Below, in pieces: positions 1 to 7,566 of a DNA stretch of 64,000 nucleotides; positions within the stretch are counted from its first letter, which is position 1, and each line of letters starts with the position of its first letter. The stretch is from Chitinophagaceae bacterium (GTDB lineage: Bacteria > Bacteroidota > Bacteroidia > Chitinophagales > Chitinophagaceae), in the NCBI GenBank assembly GCA_019638595.1, contig JAHBTJ010000014.1:1-64000 (forward strand). Direction: 5' to 3'. The notes under the pieces were generated by a model that searched no databases, was not told the origin of the DNA, and was given only the letters and a program-made list of their open reading frames with translations. Position numbers and translations under genes: made by a program.

Positions 1-660
1 ATTTCAAAGAACTTGTTACCCCTGGTAAAGTTAATCAAATAAGTGTCTCCCAACTGGTTTATGTTTTCAGCAGTATGTTTGGCTTGGTCTGCATCCAGGT
101 TGCGGTTAATGATGCCCAAACGGCTGCTGCCGTACATATGGTGTTCCGCCAGCTTCAAGGTGCCTGCTGAAACGCTGGTCACGTCCTCCACCTTGTATAC
201 TGCCAGTACATTGCCCCCGGCATCCCGCACATACCAGGTATAACTGTAAAGGGCATTGGAGGGAGAGCGGAACCGGAAGAACTGACCGATGCGGTTGCCC
301 GACGGATCGTAATTGTAATAGATATGCTGGGAAGTGGCATTGGATATAGCGCCTTTATTGATCTCTACTATCTTGCCATACACGTTCCATTTTATGCTGT
401 TCAGCACGCGGTTGGCGGCGCTCTTTAAATTGCCGATGGCATCGTACTGGTAATTGTCGGGATCCTGGTCTTTAAGGTCGGTATTAATACCGTAAGCCGT
501 TACCCCGTAGTCGCGTACATGATTGAGGCGGTTGGTGCCGGCATCGTAGTGGTAATACAGGCTGTCCATTAACTGGTTGGCGTTCAGATTGCCCCTGCGC
601 GTGGCCGTGAGTATATTGCCGTTGGCATCGTAGGTGTACCGCTGTGTGTAGCTGTCAGCT
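1..660 (-). pseudogene. Orphan Rhs core fragment, cassette A (runs off left edge)
   Basis: The minus strand encodes a stretch of Rhs core matching the full-length Rhs gene at about 13743-14400 almost base for base. It runs from YTYDANGNILTATRRG through MDSLYYHYDAG and KWNVYGKIVEINKGAIS to GDTYLINFTRGNKFFE. It has no start codon or promoter of its own and begins abruptly at the junction repeat at 649. No stop appears before the window edge, so its toxin tip and immunity gene must lie to the left. It is one of the two long core fragments (with cassette D), which start further upstream in the core than the other cassettes. It is inferred to be a silent donor for recombination with the full-length gene. 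Confidence 0.8.
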
Positions 661-730
661 ATCAGCTATGAGCCATCGGCTTTGGGCGTAGGGTGAAAGG
701 TATAGGGTTGTAAAGTGTATGTCTTTACAA
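649..730 (-). repeat. Cassette junction repeat J1
   Basis: This word-like repeat begins GCTGTCAGCTATCAGC and continues through a CATCGGC-TTTGGGCG stretch into GGTATAGGGTTGTAAAGTGT. The same block occurs at 2594, 4741, 7436, 9607 and 11498, each time exactly where homology to the full-length Rhs gene stops. J1 and J3 share a sub-version (GGGCGTAGGGTGAAAGG) that differs from J2, J4, J5 and J6 (GGAGTAGAAGGTATAAGG). Confidence 0.8.
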
Positions 731-733
731 TGA

Positions 734-761
734 AAAAGCCGCCAATCACTCAGCGGCTTTT
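734..761 (-). terminator. Hairpin terminator at cassette A/B boundary
   Basis: A 9-bp stem AAAAGCCGC/GCGGCTTTT is flanked by T-rich sequence on both strands, so it could work in either direction. It stands between the immunity gene of cassette B and core fragment A. The same hairpin recurs at every boundary. Confidence 0.7.
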
Positions 762-814
762 CACTTTTATTACCGCTAACTTTTTTTCTTACTTAACCTC
801 TCAAAATGTACCAT

Positions 815-835
815 CACTAACTCTGGAACATTACC
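815..835 (-). repeat. Immunity-stop boundary motif Q1
   Basis: The plus strand reads CACTAACTCTGGAACATTACC and overlaps the stop codon of the SUKH immunity gene. Near-identical copies sit 0-9 nt from the stops of three other immunity genes (5269, 9788, 12072). Confidence 0.6.
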
Positions 836-1268
836 CAACTCCGAGAAAACCTAAATGTGCGGTCAAAAAGTCTGTAAACGTTCTTTCTTTTTTCTCAAAA
901 TCTAATTTATTTCTTCCTTCGTAATAATAATAAATAGCTGGATTATCACTTTCACCAATATTAAAAAAAGCAAATTGATATCCTTGATGCATAAAAAATA
1001 CAAAAGCAGTTTCTGGCAAAGTCTTAAAGTTATCATCTTCCAATAATTCAACTGCCGCCTCTCTTAACTCAAAAATTTCATTATAAAATACTGAAGATCC
1101 CTTTAAAAAGTCGCCTGCCCCCTTGCCCATAATTTTCAGAAATTCGATATATTTTTCAGGGAGCTTAACCTGAAAAAAATCTTCAATCTTTAGAATTTCT
1201 TTGGACGAACAACCTTTTAAAAAGCACCCCCTTTTTTCTAAAAATTCTTCTATTTCGATTATATTCAT
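831..1268 (-). CDS. SUKH (SMI1/KNR4) family immunity protein, cassette B
   Basis: The 145-aa product has the pattern of the SMI1/KNR4-SUKH superfamily: an N-terminal helix (IEIEEFLEKRG), then EIEDFF..LPEKYIEFLKIMGKGAG, a central F-F-M-H-Q-G-Y-Q-F-A-F-F strand pair, and a C-terminal TFTDFLTAHL helix. SUKH proteins are the commonest immunity proteins of polymorphic toxin systems and often guard against nuclease or deaminase tips. The gene follows the cassette B toxin by 10 nt in the same direction, which fits a toxin-immunity pair. It is AT-rich compared with the neighbouring Rhs core, as expected for an exchangeable tip. That it binds the adjacent tip is inferred from position. Confidence 0.75.
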   Translation of the reverse strand: MNIIEIEEFLEKRGCFLKGCSSKEILKIEDFFQVKLPEKYIEFLKIMGKGAGDFLKGSSVFYNEIFELREAAVELLEDDNFKTLPETAFVFFMHQGYQFAFFNIGESDNPAIYYYYEGRNKLDFEKKERTFTDFLTAHLGFLGVG

Positions 1269-1278
1269 ACAATATTTT

Positions 1279-2403
1279 TTATTTTACTCCGCTTACTTCT
1301 TCTACTTTAATATTAGGAAATTTCTTATTAAATTGTTTAATTACTCCTTCGCAAGAAGAACAGAATGTTCTTTCTGAAATAAGTTTAATTGAGCCTTCTA
1401 TATTTGGAGTTAAACGATATTGTTGGGCAATATTTTCAAGAAGTTTTACTTCAGAATCAAACAGCCTATCATATCCTCCAACTTCATGGGTCGAAAATAC
1501 TCGGTTAGTTGGATTGTCAATAAATCCAGATATTGTTTTTTGGCCACTTATTGCAAAGTCATTAATCTTAGTATTACCTATTTGCCCTTCCAAAATAGCT
1601 ATATTCTTGGTTTCCTTTATCCCAAAGTTATTTCGTATAAAACCAACTTTAGAAACTGATCTTGGAATTCCGATTTTTCCTATAGCTTTAAAAGCTGCTC
1701 TTGCTTCCCCCACACCATCCACAAAAGACATTATCTCTAATACAGGCAATGCTATATTATCAGCAAACTTGTTAAACGTCTTATCATCAGCAATCTTCAT
1801 CCAAAGCGGCTTGCTGGCATCTTCATTGTAACCGCTATTCCGCAAATAGGACCTCCATTCCGCATCTCTTCTTTGTTTTTCTTCTTGCGAATATTGAGGG
1901 GTGGCGCCAATTTGATATTGCGAATATTGATTTCCTCCCGTTAACCAGGACATAATTAATCTCGGAGTTCGAAGTTCAAGGCTATTTTTAACTTCAATTT
2001 GTGCTCTCCATTGCTTTTCTAAATTTGCTTTGATTTGGCTTAAAGATTCCAGACCATCTAAATCGGAGTTTTCAATCGGGCTATTTGAAGCATATTGGTA
2101 TGGCGTTAGTGAAGGGAAGTCTCTTGTCAGTGGATCCACACTTAAAAACCTCCCCAGCCTCGGCTCGTAGATGCGGAAGCCGTAGTCCAGCTCATTGTAA
2201 GGTCCGTTCACCTCGCTGTCACTTTCCTTGCCATTGAACCCGTACCGGTATTTCTGCCAGTGGTTGTTATAGGCTCTGCCAGGTAAGGTCATGCCGAAGG
2301 GCGAGTAGTCCGCAGCCGTCATTACATCGGCTTTGTAGCTGGCTATTACAGATGGGTTGCCCGATACAGGTACCGGTTCACGCTTGTCCGTTACCGTAAG
2401 CAT
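1279..2403 (-). CDS. Orphan Rhs core-toxin tip, deaminase-like toxin (cassette B)
   Basis: The first ~95 residues are the hyperconserved end of the Rhs core (GRAYNNHWQKYRYGFNGKE, then YNELDYGFRIYEPRLGRFLS), followed by the P-x4-D-L-D-G-L motif where Rhs tips begin. Next comes a pre-toxin linker (ESLSQIKANLEKQW to FADNIALP) shared with the full-length gene's tip. The last ~110 residues carry DSEVKLLENIA and SERTFCSSCEGVIKQF, a D/H-x-E plus C-x2-C arrangement typical of toxin nucleic-acid deaminases. That would make it a zinc-dependent cytidine- or adenosine-type deaminase, but the usual H/C of the first motif is D here, so activity is uncertain. Core homology extends upstream to 2595 but is broken by an insertion, so the unit has no natural start and is probably silent. 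Confidence 0.7.
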   Translation of the reverse strand: MLTVTDKREPVPVSGNPSVIASYKADVMTAADYSPFGMTLPGRAYNNHWQKYRYGFNGKESDSEVNGPYNELDYGFRIYEPRLGRFLSVDPLTRDFPSLTPYQYASNSPIENSDLDGLESLSQIKANLEKQWRAQIEVKNSLELRTPRLIMSWLTGGNQYSQYQIGATPQYSQEEKQRRDAEWRSYLRNSGYNEDASKPLWMKIADDKTFNKFADNIALPVLEIMSFVDGVGEARAAFKAIGKIGIPRSVSKVGFIRNNFGIKETKNIAILEGQIGNTKINDFAISGQKTISGFIDNPTNRVFSTHEVGGYDRLFDSEVKLLENIAQQYRLTPNIEGSIKLISERTFCSSCEGVIKQFNKKFPNIKVEEVSGVK

Positions 2404-2595
2404 TACATTGCCCAGGTGGTTCGTTTGTTGCCGTGTGCATATTTATTGTTTTTTGCCACGGCGAATGCTACACTGCGTTACGCATTTCAAAGAGCTTGTT
2501 GCCTCTTGTAAAGTTAATCAAATAAGTGTCTCCCAACTGGTTTATGTTTTCAGCAGTATGTTTGGGCTGGTCTGCATCCAGGTTGCGGTTAATAG
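2404..2595 (-). pseudogene. Upstream remnant of cassette B Rhs core
   Basis: This continues the Rhs core homology (NINQLGDTYLINF and NRNLDADQPKH regions), but about 57-60 foreign bases at 2425-2484 break the frame. The homology ends at 2595, the same core nucleotide as in cassettes C, E and F. Confidence 0.7.
2425..2484 (-). repeat. Small palindromic insertion in cassette B core
   Basis: Cassettes C, D, E and F run straight from the NHLGNVML codons into the GNKFFE/GNKLFE codons here. Cassette B carries about 57-60 extra bases. The insert has complementary ends GCCGTG/CACGGC around an AT-rich loop and a TGCGTAACGCA palindrome, so it looks like a miniature REP-type element. Confidence 0.55.
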
Positions 2596-2690
2596 ATAGC
2601 TGTCAGCTATCAGCTATGAGCTATCGGCTTTGGAGTAGAAGGTATAAGGAGTAAGGTATAGGGTTGTAAAGTGTACGTACTTAGTTATGA
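2594..2690 (-). repeat. Cassette junction repeat J2
   Basis: This copy of the GCTGTCAGCTATCAGC word repeat is followed by GGAGTAGAAGGTATAAGG and TAGGGTTGTAAAGTGT. It abuts the truncated 5' end of the cassette B core at the NRN-LDADQ codons. Confidence 0.8.
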
Positions 2691-2718
2691 AAAAGCCGCC
2701 AATCACTCAGCGGCTTTT
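2691..2718 (-). terminator. Hairpin terminator downstream of mini-core gene 1
   Basis: The stem AAAAGCCGC/GCGGCTTTT with a T tract lies six bases past the stop of the small gene at 2724 and just before the next core fragment. It would end transcription of the small gene and insulate cassette B. Confidence 0.75.
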
Positions 2719-2723
2719 CACTT

Positions 2724-3059
2724 TTAACTACCTGGCTGTTTTTTACCCGGCTTTTTCTTTACCGGTTGCTTTTTTGTATAGGTATAGGGGTTATTGATTG
2801 CACTTTGGTTAGGGTCTGGTGGTATATAACGACCTATACGCGGATCGTATATACGCATACCATAATCCTGCATTATCTTCGATTTACCCGTTGTATCCAT
2901 CATCTGTTTGTAAGTTATTCTGCCGCCGTATGCATCCAATAACGCTTTATATAAGCTGTCTGCCTGCTGCCTCGTTGTTGCTGCACTATCGGTTTTAGTT
3001 TGCTGCGCTGCGGCTGTTATACTTACCAGCAATACACTCATTAGGATAAGCTTTTGCAT
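2724..3059 (-). CDS. Small secreted mini-Rhs-core protein, copy 1
   Basis: The 111-aa product has a clear Sec signal peptide (MQKLILMSVLLVSITAAAQQ, AxA cleavage), a polar segment, then YGGRITYKQMMDTTGKSK, QDYGMRIYDPRIGRYIPPDP, NPYTYTKK and a Lys/Pro-rich tail. QDYGMRIYDPRIGRYIPPDP copies the signature of the Rhs core (ELDYGFRIYEPRLGRFLSVDP), and NNPYTY resembles the following NSPYSYA step, but no Rhs shell or toxin is attached. Four copies lie between cassettes, each with its own downstream terminator. I recognise no named family. The function is unknown; a decoy, chaperone or core-derived cofactor are all possible. The start is set by the signal peptide. Confidence 0.75.
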   Translation of the reverse strand: MQKLILMSVLLVSITAAAQQTKTDSAATTRQQADSLYKALLDAYGGRITYKQMMDTTGKSKIMQDYGMRIYDPRIGRYIPPDPNQSAINNPYTYTKKQPVKKKPGKKQPGS

Positions 3060-3100
3060 ATGGGTTAAAGGTTGGTTTGTTTATTAATATTTTTTTACAC

Positions 3101-3165
3101 AAATAACGCCTAAGCACCAGTATGGCTCTGCTTCTTGCATGGCTACCAGGCCGGCGCTGGTGGGA
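3101..3165 (-). repeat. Dispersed imperfect inverted repeat P1
   Basis: The plus strand reads ATAACGCCTAAGCACCAG and ends CCAGGCCGGCGCTGGTGGG; the ends can pair imperfectly. Related copies are at 7941, 11996 and, outside the toxin locus, 36079. It sits between an immunity gene and the small gene upstream region. Confidence 0.6.
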
Positions 3166-3170
3166 GGATA

Positions 3171-3431
3171 TTAGAATTTCTCTCCTTTTTCATTTATGTA
3201 TTTATCCGACTTATAGAATGAAAACAGATCAGTTCCACAAAAAGGACAATAAGCAATATTAAAATTGGGAACCCTCACATCAAATTCCTTATAACCAGGT
3301 GTAATATAATAGCGATATAGATAATTTGTATCTAAAAGTTCTTCTGGTTTGTATTTAACGACTCTTATGTTTAAACCATAATGATCAGGCATTTGGTGTG
3401 CTGATTTAAATCTTTCACAGCAAAAATTCAT
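3171..3431 (-). CDS. Candidate immunity protein with zinc-ribbon-like CPFCG, cassette C
   Basis: This 86-aa product starts 3 nt after the cassette C toxin stop, in the position of an immunity gene. It has an N-terminal FCCERF and a C-terminal YCPFCGTDLF knuckle, so two Cys pairs could bind one zinc ion. Between them lies VRVVKYKPEELLDTNYLYR and an ITPGYKEFDVRVPNF strand-rich segment. I do not recognise a family. Its role as antitoxin to the adjacent tip is inferred from position and spacing. It is AT-rich like the toxin part of the cassette. Confidence 0.6.
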   Translation of the reverse strand: MNFCCERFKSAHQMPDHYGLNIRVVKYKPEELLDTNYLYRYYITPGYKEFDVRVPNFNIAYCPFCGTDLFSFYKSDKYINEKGEKF

Positions 3432-3434
3432 AAT

Positions 3435-4685
3435 CTAGTCAACTTTTGAATTCAAAATTGTTTTTTTAATTGCTTCGTTTGAAGTTGATATTTCTCCCCC
3501 GGTAGCAACCGTCTTTCCACTACTATTTACTAAAACTCCATTGTTTGTACCTTGATCTATGAGTCCTTCTCTTCTTAATTGATTAAACCCATTTCTGGAC
3601 ACCTTATATGACTGCACAGTTAGTCCATTTTGTTCTGCATATGCTGCAGCATAACCCGCATCTTCCGTTAAAAAAAGAGTACCATGGGTAGCAGTAGCAC
3701 CCTCTTTCCCTGAAACTCCTCTAAACAAAGTCATCATTTCATCAGAAGCTCCACCGTTTAATATACCATTTATTTCAGTTTTAGTAAATGTTCTGCCACT
3801 TATTCCGATTCCAGCAATACTTTCCAGCTTTTCACTACTCCTAAGAATATTTCTTCCTGCAGATTTGCTGCCACTTGCTAAAATAGTAGCACCACCAATC
3901 CAATTTATTGGATTAGTCATTATATTCTTATATGCACCCCATAATGTTGGATTATCTCCGAACCATTCCCGAAGCTGATCATTCCATAACGACCTGTTAT
4001 GGTACATTTCTGCATTTTTGATAAAATCAAAGACTCCATCCGGACCGACAACATATTCATCCTGGTACATCCCTTTATATTTTCCGTCAGGATAGTGATA
4101 CCTAGCAATCCAATAGGAAGAATTATTTTGTCCGATAAGTCCTCTAAATTCATAATTCTTTGCCCATATGGACTTTGTTTGTTCTTTGATTCCTGGAGCG
4201 GTTGCATTTGACAAATGGCTAATTCCTTTAGGGTTAGCGTCCGGGTCATAACGTTCTGCACCATCTAGATCGATGAACTTAATTGGAGTATTCCCTGCGT
4301 ATTGGTAAGGTGTTAACTCGACAAACTTACTCGTCAACGGGTCAACAGAGAGGAACCTTCCCAGCCTCGGTTCATATATACGGAAGCCATAGTCCAGCTC
4401 GTTGTAAGGTCCGTTCACTTCGCTGTCGCTTTCCTTGCCGTTGAACCCATACCGGTATTTCTGCCAGTGGTTGTTATAGGCTCTGCCTGGTAGCGTCATG
4501 CCGAAGGGCGAATAGTCCGCAGCCGTCATTACATCGGCTTTATAGCTCGCTATTACAGAAGGATTGCCCGATACAGGTACCGGCTCGCGCTTGTCCGTTA
4601 CCGTAAGCATTACATTGCCTAAATGATTGGCAATTTCAAAGAACTTGTTACCCCTGGTAAAGTTAATCAAATAAGTGTCTCCCAA
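3435..4685 (-). CDS. Orphan Rhs core-toxin tip, possible ART-like toxin (cassette C)
   Basis: Residues 1 to about 135 are Rhs core, ending YEPRLGRFLSVDPLT and the tip-start motif P-I-K-F-I-D-L-D-G. The rest (~280 aa) is unique. Its last third reads MMTLFRGVSGKEG, THGTLFLTEDAGYAAAYAEQ and VQSYKVSRNGF. An F-R-G strand, a G-T-L-F-L-T-E-D turn and an A-A-A-Y-A helix recall ADP-ribosyltransferase-fold toxins. I see no clear catalytic Glu, so this is tentative. Core homology continues without a start to about 4740, where junction repeat J3 begins. The apparent start is a TTG inside the core, so this is a promoterless donor fragment rather than an independent gene. Confidence 0.6.
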   Translation of the reverse strand: MGDTYLINFTRGNKFFEIANHLGNVMLTVTDKREPVPVSGNPSVIASYKADVMTAADYSPFGMTLPGRAYNNHWQKYRYGFNGKESDSEVNGPYNELDYGFRIYEPRLGRFLSVDPLTSKFVELTPYQYAGNTPIKFIDLDGAERYDPDANPKGISHLSNATAPGIKEQTKSIWAKNYEFRGLIGQNNSSYWIARYHYPDGKYKGMYQDEYVVGPDGVFDFIKNAEMYHNRSLWNDQLREWFGDNPTLWGAYKNIMTNPINWIGGATILASGSKSAGRNILRSSEKLESIAGIGISGRTFTKTEINGILNGGASDEMMTLFRGVSGKEGATATHGTLFLTEDAGYAAAYAEQNGLTVQSYKVSRNGFNQLRREGLIDQGTNNGVLVNSSGKTVATGGEISTSNEAIKKTILNSKVD

Positions 4686-4740
4686 CTGGTTTATGTTTTC
4701 AGCAGTATGTTTGGGCTGGTCTGCATCCAGGTTGCGGTTA

Positions 4741-4830
4741 ATAGGTGGCTGTCAGCTATCAGCTATGAGCCATCGGCTTTGGGCGTAGGGTGAAAGGTAT
4801 AGGGTTGTAAAGTGTATGTCTTTACAATGA
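4741..4830 (-). repeat. Cassette junction repeat J3
   Basis: This GCTGTCAGCTATCAGC word block with the GGGCGTAGGGTGAAAGG sub-version is nearly identical to J1. It begins where cassette C core homology ends (NRN-LDADQ codons). Confidence 0.8.
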
Positions 4831-4858
4831 AAAAGCCGCCAATCACTCAGCGGCTTTT
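4831..4858 (-). terminator. Hairpin terminator downstream of mini-core gene 2
   Basis: AAAAGCCGC/GCGGCTTTT stem with flanking T-rich sequence, immediately 3' of the small gene at 4864 and 5' of core fragment C. Confidence 0.75.
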
Positions 4859-4863
4859 CACTT

Positions 4864-5190
4864 TTAACTACCTGGCTGTTTTTTACGCGGCTTTTTCTTT
4901 ACCGGTTGCTTTTTTGTATAGGTATAGGGGTTATTGATTGCACTTTGGTTAGGGTCTGGTGGTATATAACGACCTATACGCGGATCGTATATGCGCATGC
5001 CATAGTCCTGCATTATCTTCGATTTACCCGTTGTATCCATCATCTGTTTGTAAGTTATTCTGCCGCCGTATGCATCCAATAACGCTTTATATAAACTGTC
5101 TGCCTGCTGCCTCGTTGTATCGGTTTTAGTTTGCTGCGCTGCGGCTGTTATACTTACCAGCACCACACTCATTAGTATAAGCTTTTTCAT
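4864..5190 (-). CDS. Small secreted mini-Rhs-core protein, copy 2
   Basis: This 108-aa paralogue of the product at 2724 has the signal peptide MKKLILMSVVLVSITAAAQQ, the same YGGRITYKQMMDTTGKSK block, the Rhs-core-like QDYGMRIYDPRIGRYIPPDP, and a basic Lys/Pro tail. It lacks three residues in the polar segment after the signal peptide and has an Arg in the tail (KKKPRKKQPGS). The region upstream of the start is AT-rich (TAATAAACAAACC) but has no clear promoter box. It lies between the cassette D immunity gene and core fragment C. Confidence 0.75.
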   Translation of the reverse strand: MKKLILMSVVLVSITAAAQQTKTDTTRQQADSLYKALLDAYGGRITYKQMMDTTGKSKIMQDYGMRIYDPRIGRYIPPDPNQSAINNPYTYTKKQPVKKKPRKKQPGS

Positions 5191-5268
5191 ATTGGTTGGA
5201 GGTTGGTTTGTTTATTACAAAATTTATAGCCTTTTAATTTTTACGGTACAAGCGGAACTCTTGCATCT

Positions 5269-5289
5269 CGCTAACGCTGGAACATTACC
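5269..5289 (-). repeat. Immunity-stop boundary motif Q2
   Basis: The plus strand reads CGCTAACGCTGGAACATTAC, ending nine bases from the stop of the cassette D immunity gene. It differs from Q3 by one base (GCT for TCT region). Confidence 0.6.
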
Positions 5290-5297
5290 TATTCTTA

Positions 5298-5726
5298 TTA
5301 AGAACGACTAGCACTTAGACCATAGTGCGTTATAAGTTCATAGAAGACTTTATCTCTATTGCCCTCAACAAATGAACGTATTAGATTAACAATATTTTCT
5401 GTCTGTTCCTGAATAGAATTATCATAAACAAGTTCCTCAGTGCTAGCAATAATTCTCCCATCGCCAAAAGATATGTCTGAAATAAGAAATAAGTTGCCAT
5501 TTCTGTTTATTAGTCCACTATAATGTGAAGTTAACTGTGCATTTGTCGAAAACACAATCCCGTAATCATCTTCGGATATATTATTTGGAATACCTAGTAC
5601 ACACGTAACTGTGAACTTATCTCTTTTGAAAATATGCTTTCCAAAAGAGATTTTCACTTGATCTTTGAAAACGCATTCTATTTCGCTTGCGATGCTTTGA
5701 TAAACTTCTAAAATATTTTGTACCAA
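5298..5726 (-). CDS. Candidate immunity protein, cassette D
   Basis: This 142-aa, acidic, AT-rich product starts 2 nt after the stop of the cassette D toxin, as expected for a translationally coupled immunity gene. It begins with a helix (VQNILEVYQSIASEIE). Alternating strands follow (VKISFGKHIFKRDKFTVTCV, then GNLFLISDISFGDGRII), and it ends in a helical segment (TENIVNLIRSFVEGNRDKV). No signal peptide or membrane segment is visible, so it is probably cytosolic. I do not recognise the family. Confidence 0.6.
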   Translation of the reverse strand: MVQNILEVYQSIASEIECVFKDQVKISFGKHIFKRDKFTVTCVLGIPNNISEDDYGIVFSTNAQLTSHYSGLINRNGNLFLISDISFGDGRIIASTEELVYDNSIQEQTENIVNLIRSFVEGNRDKVFYELITHYGLSASRS

Positions 5727-5728
5727 CT

Positions 5729-7000
5729 TTATTTATCTTTTTTAGGAATTTTATTTTCGCCAATTCTTGCTGCCATAACCATAACGGTTCTATAATGCAA
5801 TTTTTGACCTCTTGTGGCAGCCCACTCTTTTAACTCTTGCCTTGTCGGCGCCCTTATGCCCACATGTCCATCATCCGTTTCTGTAATTTTAAATCCAAAA
5901 TTTCGTAAAACATTTAAATCGATTTTCTGAGCTTTTCCTCCTTTATCGCCGACAGCTTGCTCAGCAGTTCGAAACGTAGAAAGCCCACTCTTAGGTCCTT
6001 CGCCATCATCTTTTCCTGGTCTAGGTGTAAAATTCTCCTTTGTAAATGCCCCTCCTCTGTAAACTATATCTTGATCTTTATCTCGATCAACTACATCTTC
6101 GGGATAATCCGATCTATGATGTTCTTCTGCCCAGGTTTGATTCAACGGAGCATTTTTAAAGCCTTCTTGCTTAGCTCGGTCATACAAAGTCTTATCTGTA
6201 TAACTATCTTGTGGAGATGTAAATGTATACCATATTATTCCGAGAACTCCTCCTCTTGTAAAAGGATTCACCAACGGCACCTTTTTAGGCACTAACGATT
6301 TATCAGGAACGCGGCCTGAGTTTCGCCCATTAAGCAAATCCCGATCGACCTTAATATCAATCTTTGGTTTAGTTGGTGTAGGCGTAGCAACAGCCCTTTC
6401 TTCAGTTCTTTCTAACCCATCCAAATCAATATAATTTATAGGATCACCCTCTGCATATGAATACGGGCTATTCCAAGGAAAACTTTTTGTCAGCGGATCC
6501 ACAGAGAGGAACCTACCCAGCCTCGGTTCGTAGATGCGCATGCCGTAGTCCAGCTCGTTGTAAGGTCCGTTCACCTCGCTGTCGCTTTCCTTGCCGTTGA
6601 ACCCGTAGCGGTATTTCTGCCAGTGGTTGTTATAGGCTCTGCCTGGTAAGGTCATGCCGAAGGGTGAGTAGTCCGCAGCCGTCATTACATCGGCTTTGTA
6701 GCTGGCTATTACAGATGGGTTGCCCGATACAGGTACCGGCTCGCGTTTGTCCGTTACCGTAAGCATTACATTGCCTAAATGGTTGGCAATTTCAAAGAGC
6801 TTGTTACCTCTGGTAAAGTTAATCAAATAAGTGTCTCCCAACTGGTTTATGTTTTCAGCAGTATGTTTGGGCTGGTCTGCATCCAGGTTGCGGTTAATGA
6901 TGCCCAATCGGCTGCTGCCGTACATATGGTGTTCCGCCAGCTTCAAGGTGCCTGCCGAAACGCTGGTCACGTCCTCTACCTTTGTATACTGCCAGTACAC
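5729..7000 (-). CDS. Orphan Rhs core-toxin tip, unassigned YRGG/GLSTF toxin (cassette D)
   Basis: The first ~175 residues are Rhs core (YNELDYGMRIYEPRLGRFLS, then P-I-N-Y-I-D-L-D-G-L). A linker with a hydrophobic patch (GGVLGIIWYTF) leads to a C-terminal ~120-aa tip. The tip reads DIVYRGGAFTKENFTPRPG, GPKSGLSTFRTAEQAVG, KAQKIDLNVLRNFGF, DDGHVGIRAP and LKEWAATRGQKLHYRT. The YRGG followed by LSTF recalls the Arg and STS motifs of ADP-ribosyltransferases, but no E-x-E is evident; I treat it as unassigned. The apparent start lies inside decayed core; homology extends to 7436 with several indels. Probably silent. Confidence 0.6.
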   Translation of the reverse strand: MYWQYTKVEDVTSVSAGTLKLAEHHMYGSSRLGIINRNLDADQPKHTAENINQLGDTYLINFTRGNKLFEIANHLGNVMLTVTDKREPVPVSGNPSVIASYKADVMTAADYSPFGMTLPGRAYNNHWQKYRYGFNGKESDSEVNGPYNELDYGMRIYEPRLGRFLSVDPLTKSFPWNSPYSYAEGDPINYIDLDGLERTEERAVATPTPTKPKIDIKVDRDLLNGRNSGRVPDKSLVPKKVPLVNPFTRGGVLGIIWYTFTSPQDSYTDKTLYDRAKQEGFKNAPLNQTWAEEHHRSDYPEDVVDRDKDQDIVYRGGAFTKENFTPRPGKDDGEGPKSGLSTFRTAEQAVGDKGGKAQKIDLNVLRNFGFKITETDDGHVGIRAPTRQELKEWAATRGQKLHYRTVMVMAARIGENKIPKKDK

Positions 7001-7436
7001 ATTGCCCCCGGCATCCTTACATAAATATGTATAGCTGTAAAGGGCATTGGAGGGAGAGCGGAACCGGAAGAACTGACCGATCCGGTTACCCTCGACGGAT
7101 CGTAGTTGTAATAGATATGTTGGGAAGTGGCATTGATATAGCGCCTTTATTGATCTCCACTATCTTGCCATACACGTTCCATTTTATGCTGTTCAGCACG
7201 CGGTTGGCGGCGCTCTTTAAATTGCCGATGGCATCGTACTGGTAATTACCGGGATCCTGGTCTTTCAGGTCGGTATTAATACCGTAAGCCGTTACACCGT
7301 AGTCGCGTACATGATTGAGGCGGTTGGTGCCGGCATCGTAGTGGTAATACAGGCTGTCCATCAGCTGGTTGGCGTTCAGATTGCCCCTGCGCGTGGCCGT
7401 GAGTATATTGCCGTTGGCATCGTAGGTATAGCGCTG
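7001..7436 (-). pseudogene. Decayed upstream core of cassette D
   Basis: The core homology MDSLYYHYDAGTNRLN to KWNVYGKIVEINKGAIS is readable at 7086-7361 but is interrupted by small indels. One G is lost near 7135 in the GGCATTGATATAG stretch, two bases are gained near 7088 in GGTTACCCTCGACGG, and extra bases sit near 6981 and 7001. Homology stops at 7436 at the same core position as cassette A. The decay shows that this part is not under selection as an independent reading frame. Confidence 0.75.
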
Positions 7437-7533
7437 TAGAAGCTGTCAGCTATCAGCTATGAGCTATCGGCTTTGGAGTAGAAGGTATAAGGAGTAAGGT
7501 ATAGGGTTGTAAAGTGTACGTACTTAGTTATGA
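7436..7533 (-). repeat. Cassette junction repeat J4
   Basis: GCTGTCAGCTATCAGC word block with the GGAGTAGAAGGTATAAGG sub-version, abutting the cassette D core fragment at the ERYTYDA codons instead of the NRN-LDADQ codons. Confidence 0.8.
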
Positions 7534-7561
7534 AAAAGCCGCCAATCACTCAGCGGCTTTT
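7534..7561 (-). terminator. Hairpin terminator downstream of mini-core gene 3
   Basis: AAAAGCCGC/GCGGCTTTT stem with flanking T tract, six bases past the stop of the small gene at 7567. Confidence 0.75.
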
Positions 7562-7566
7562 CACTT

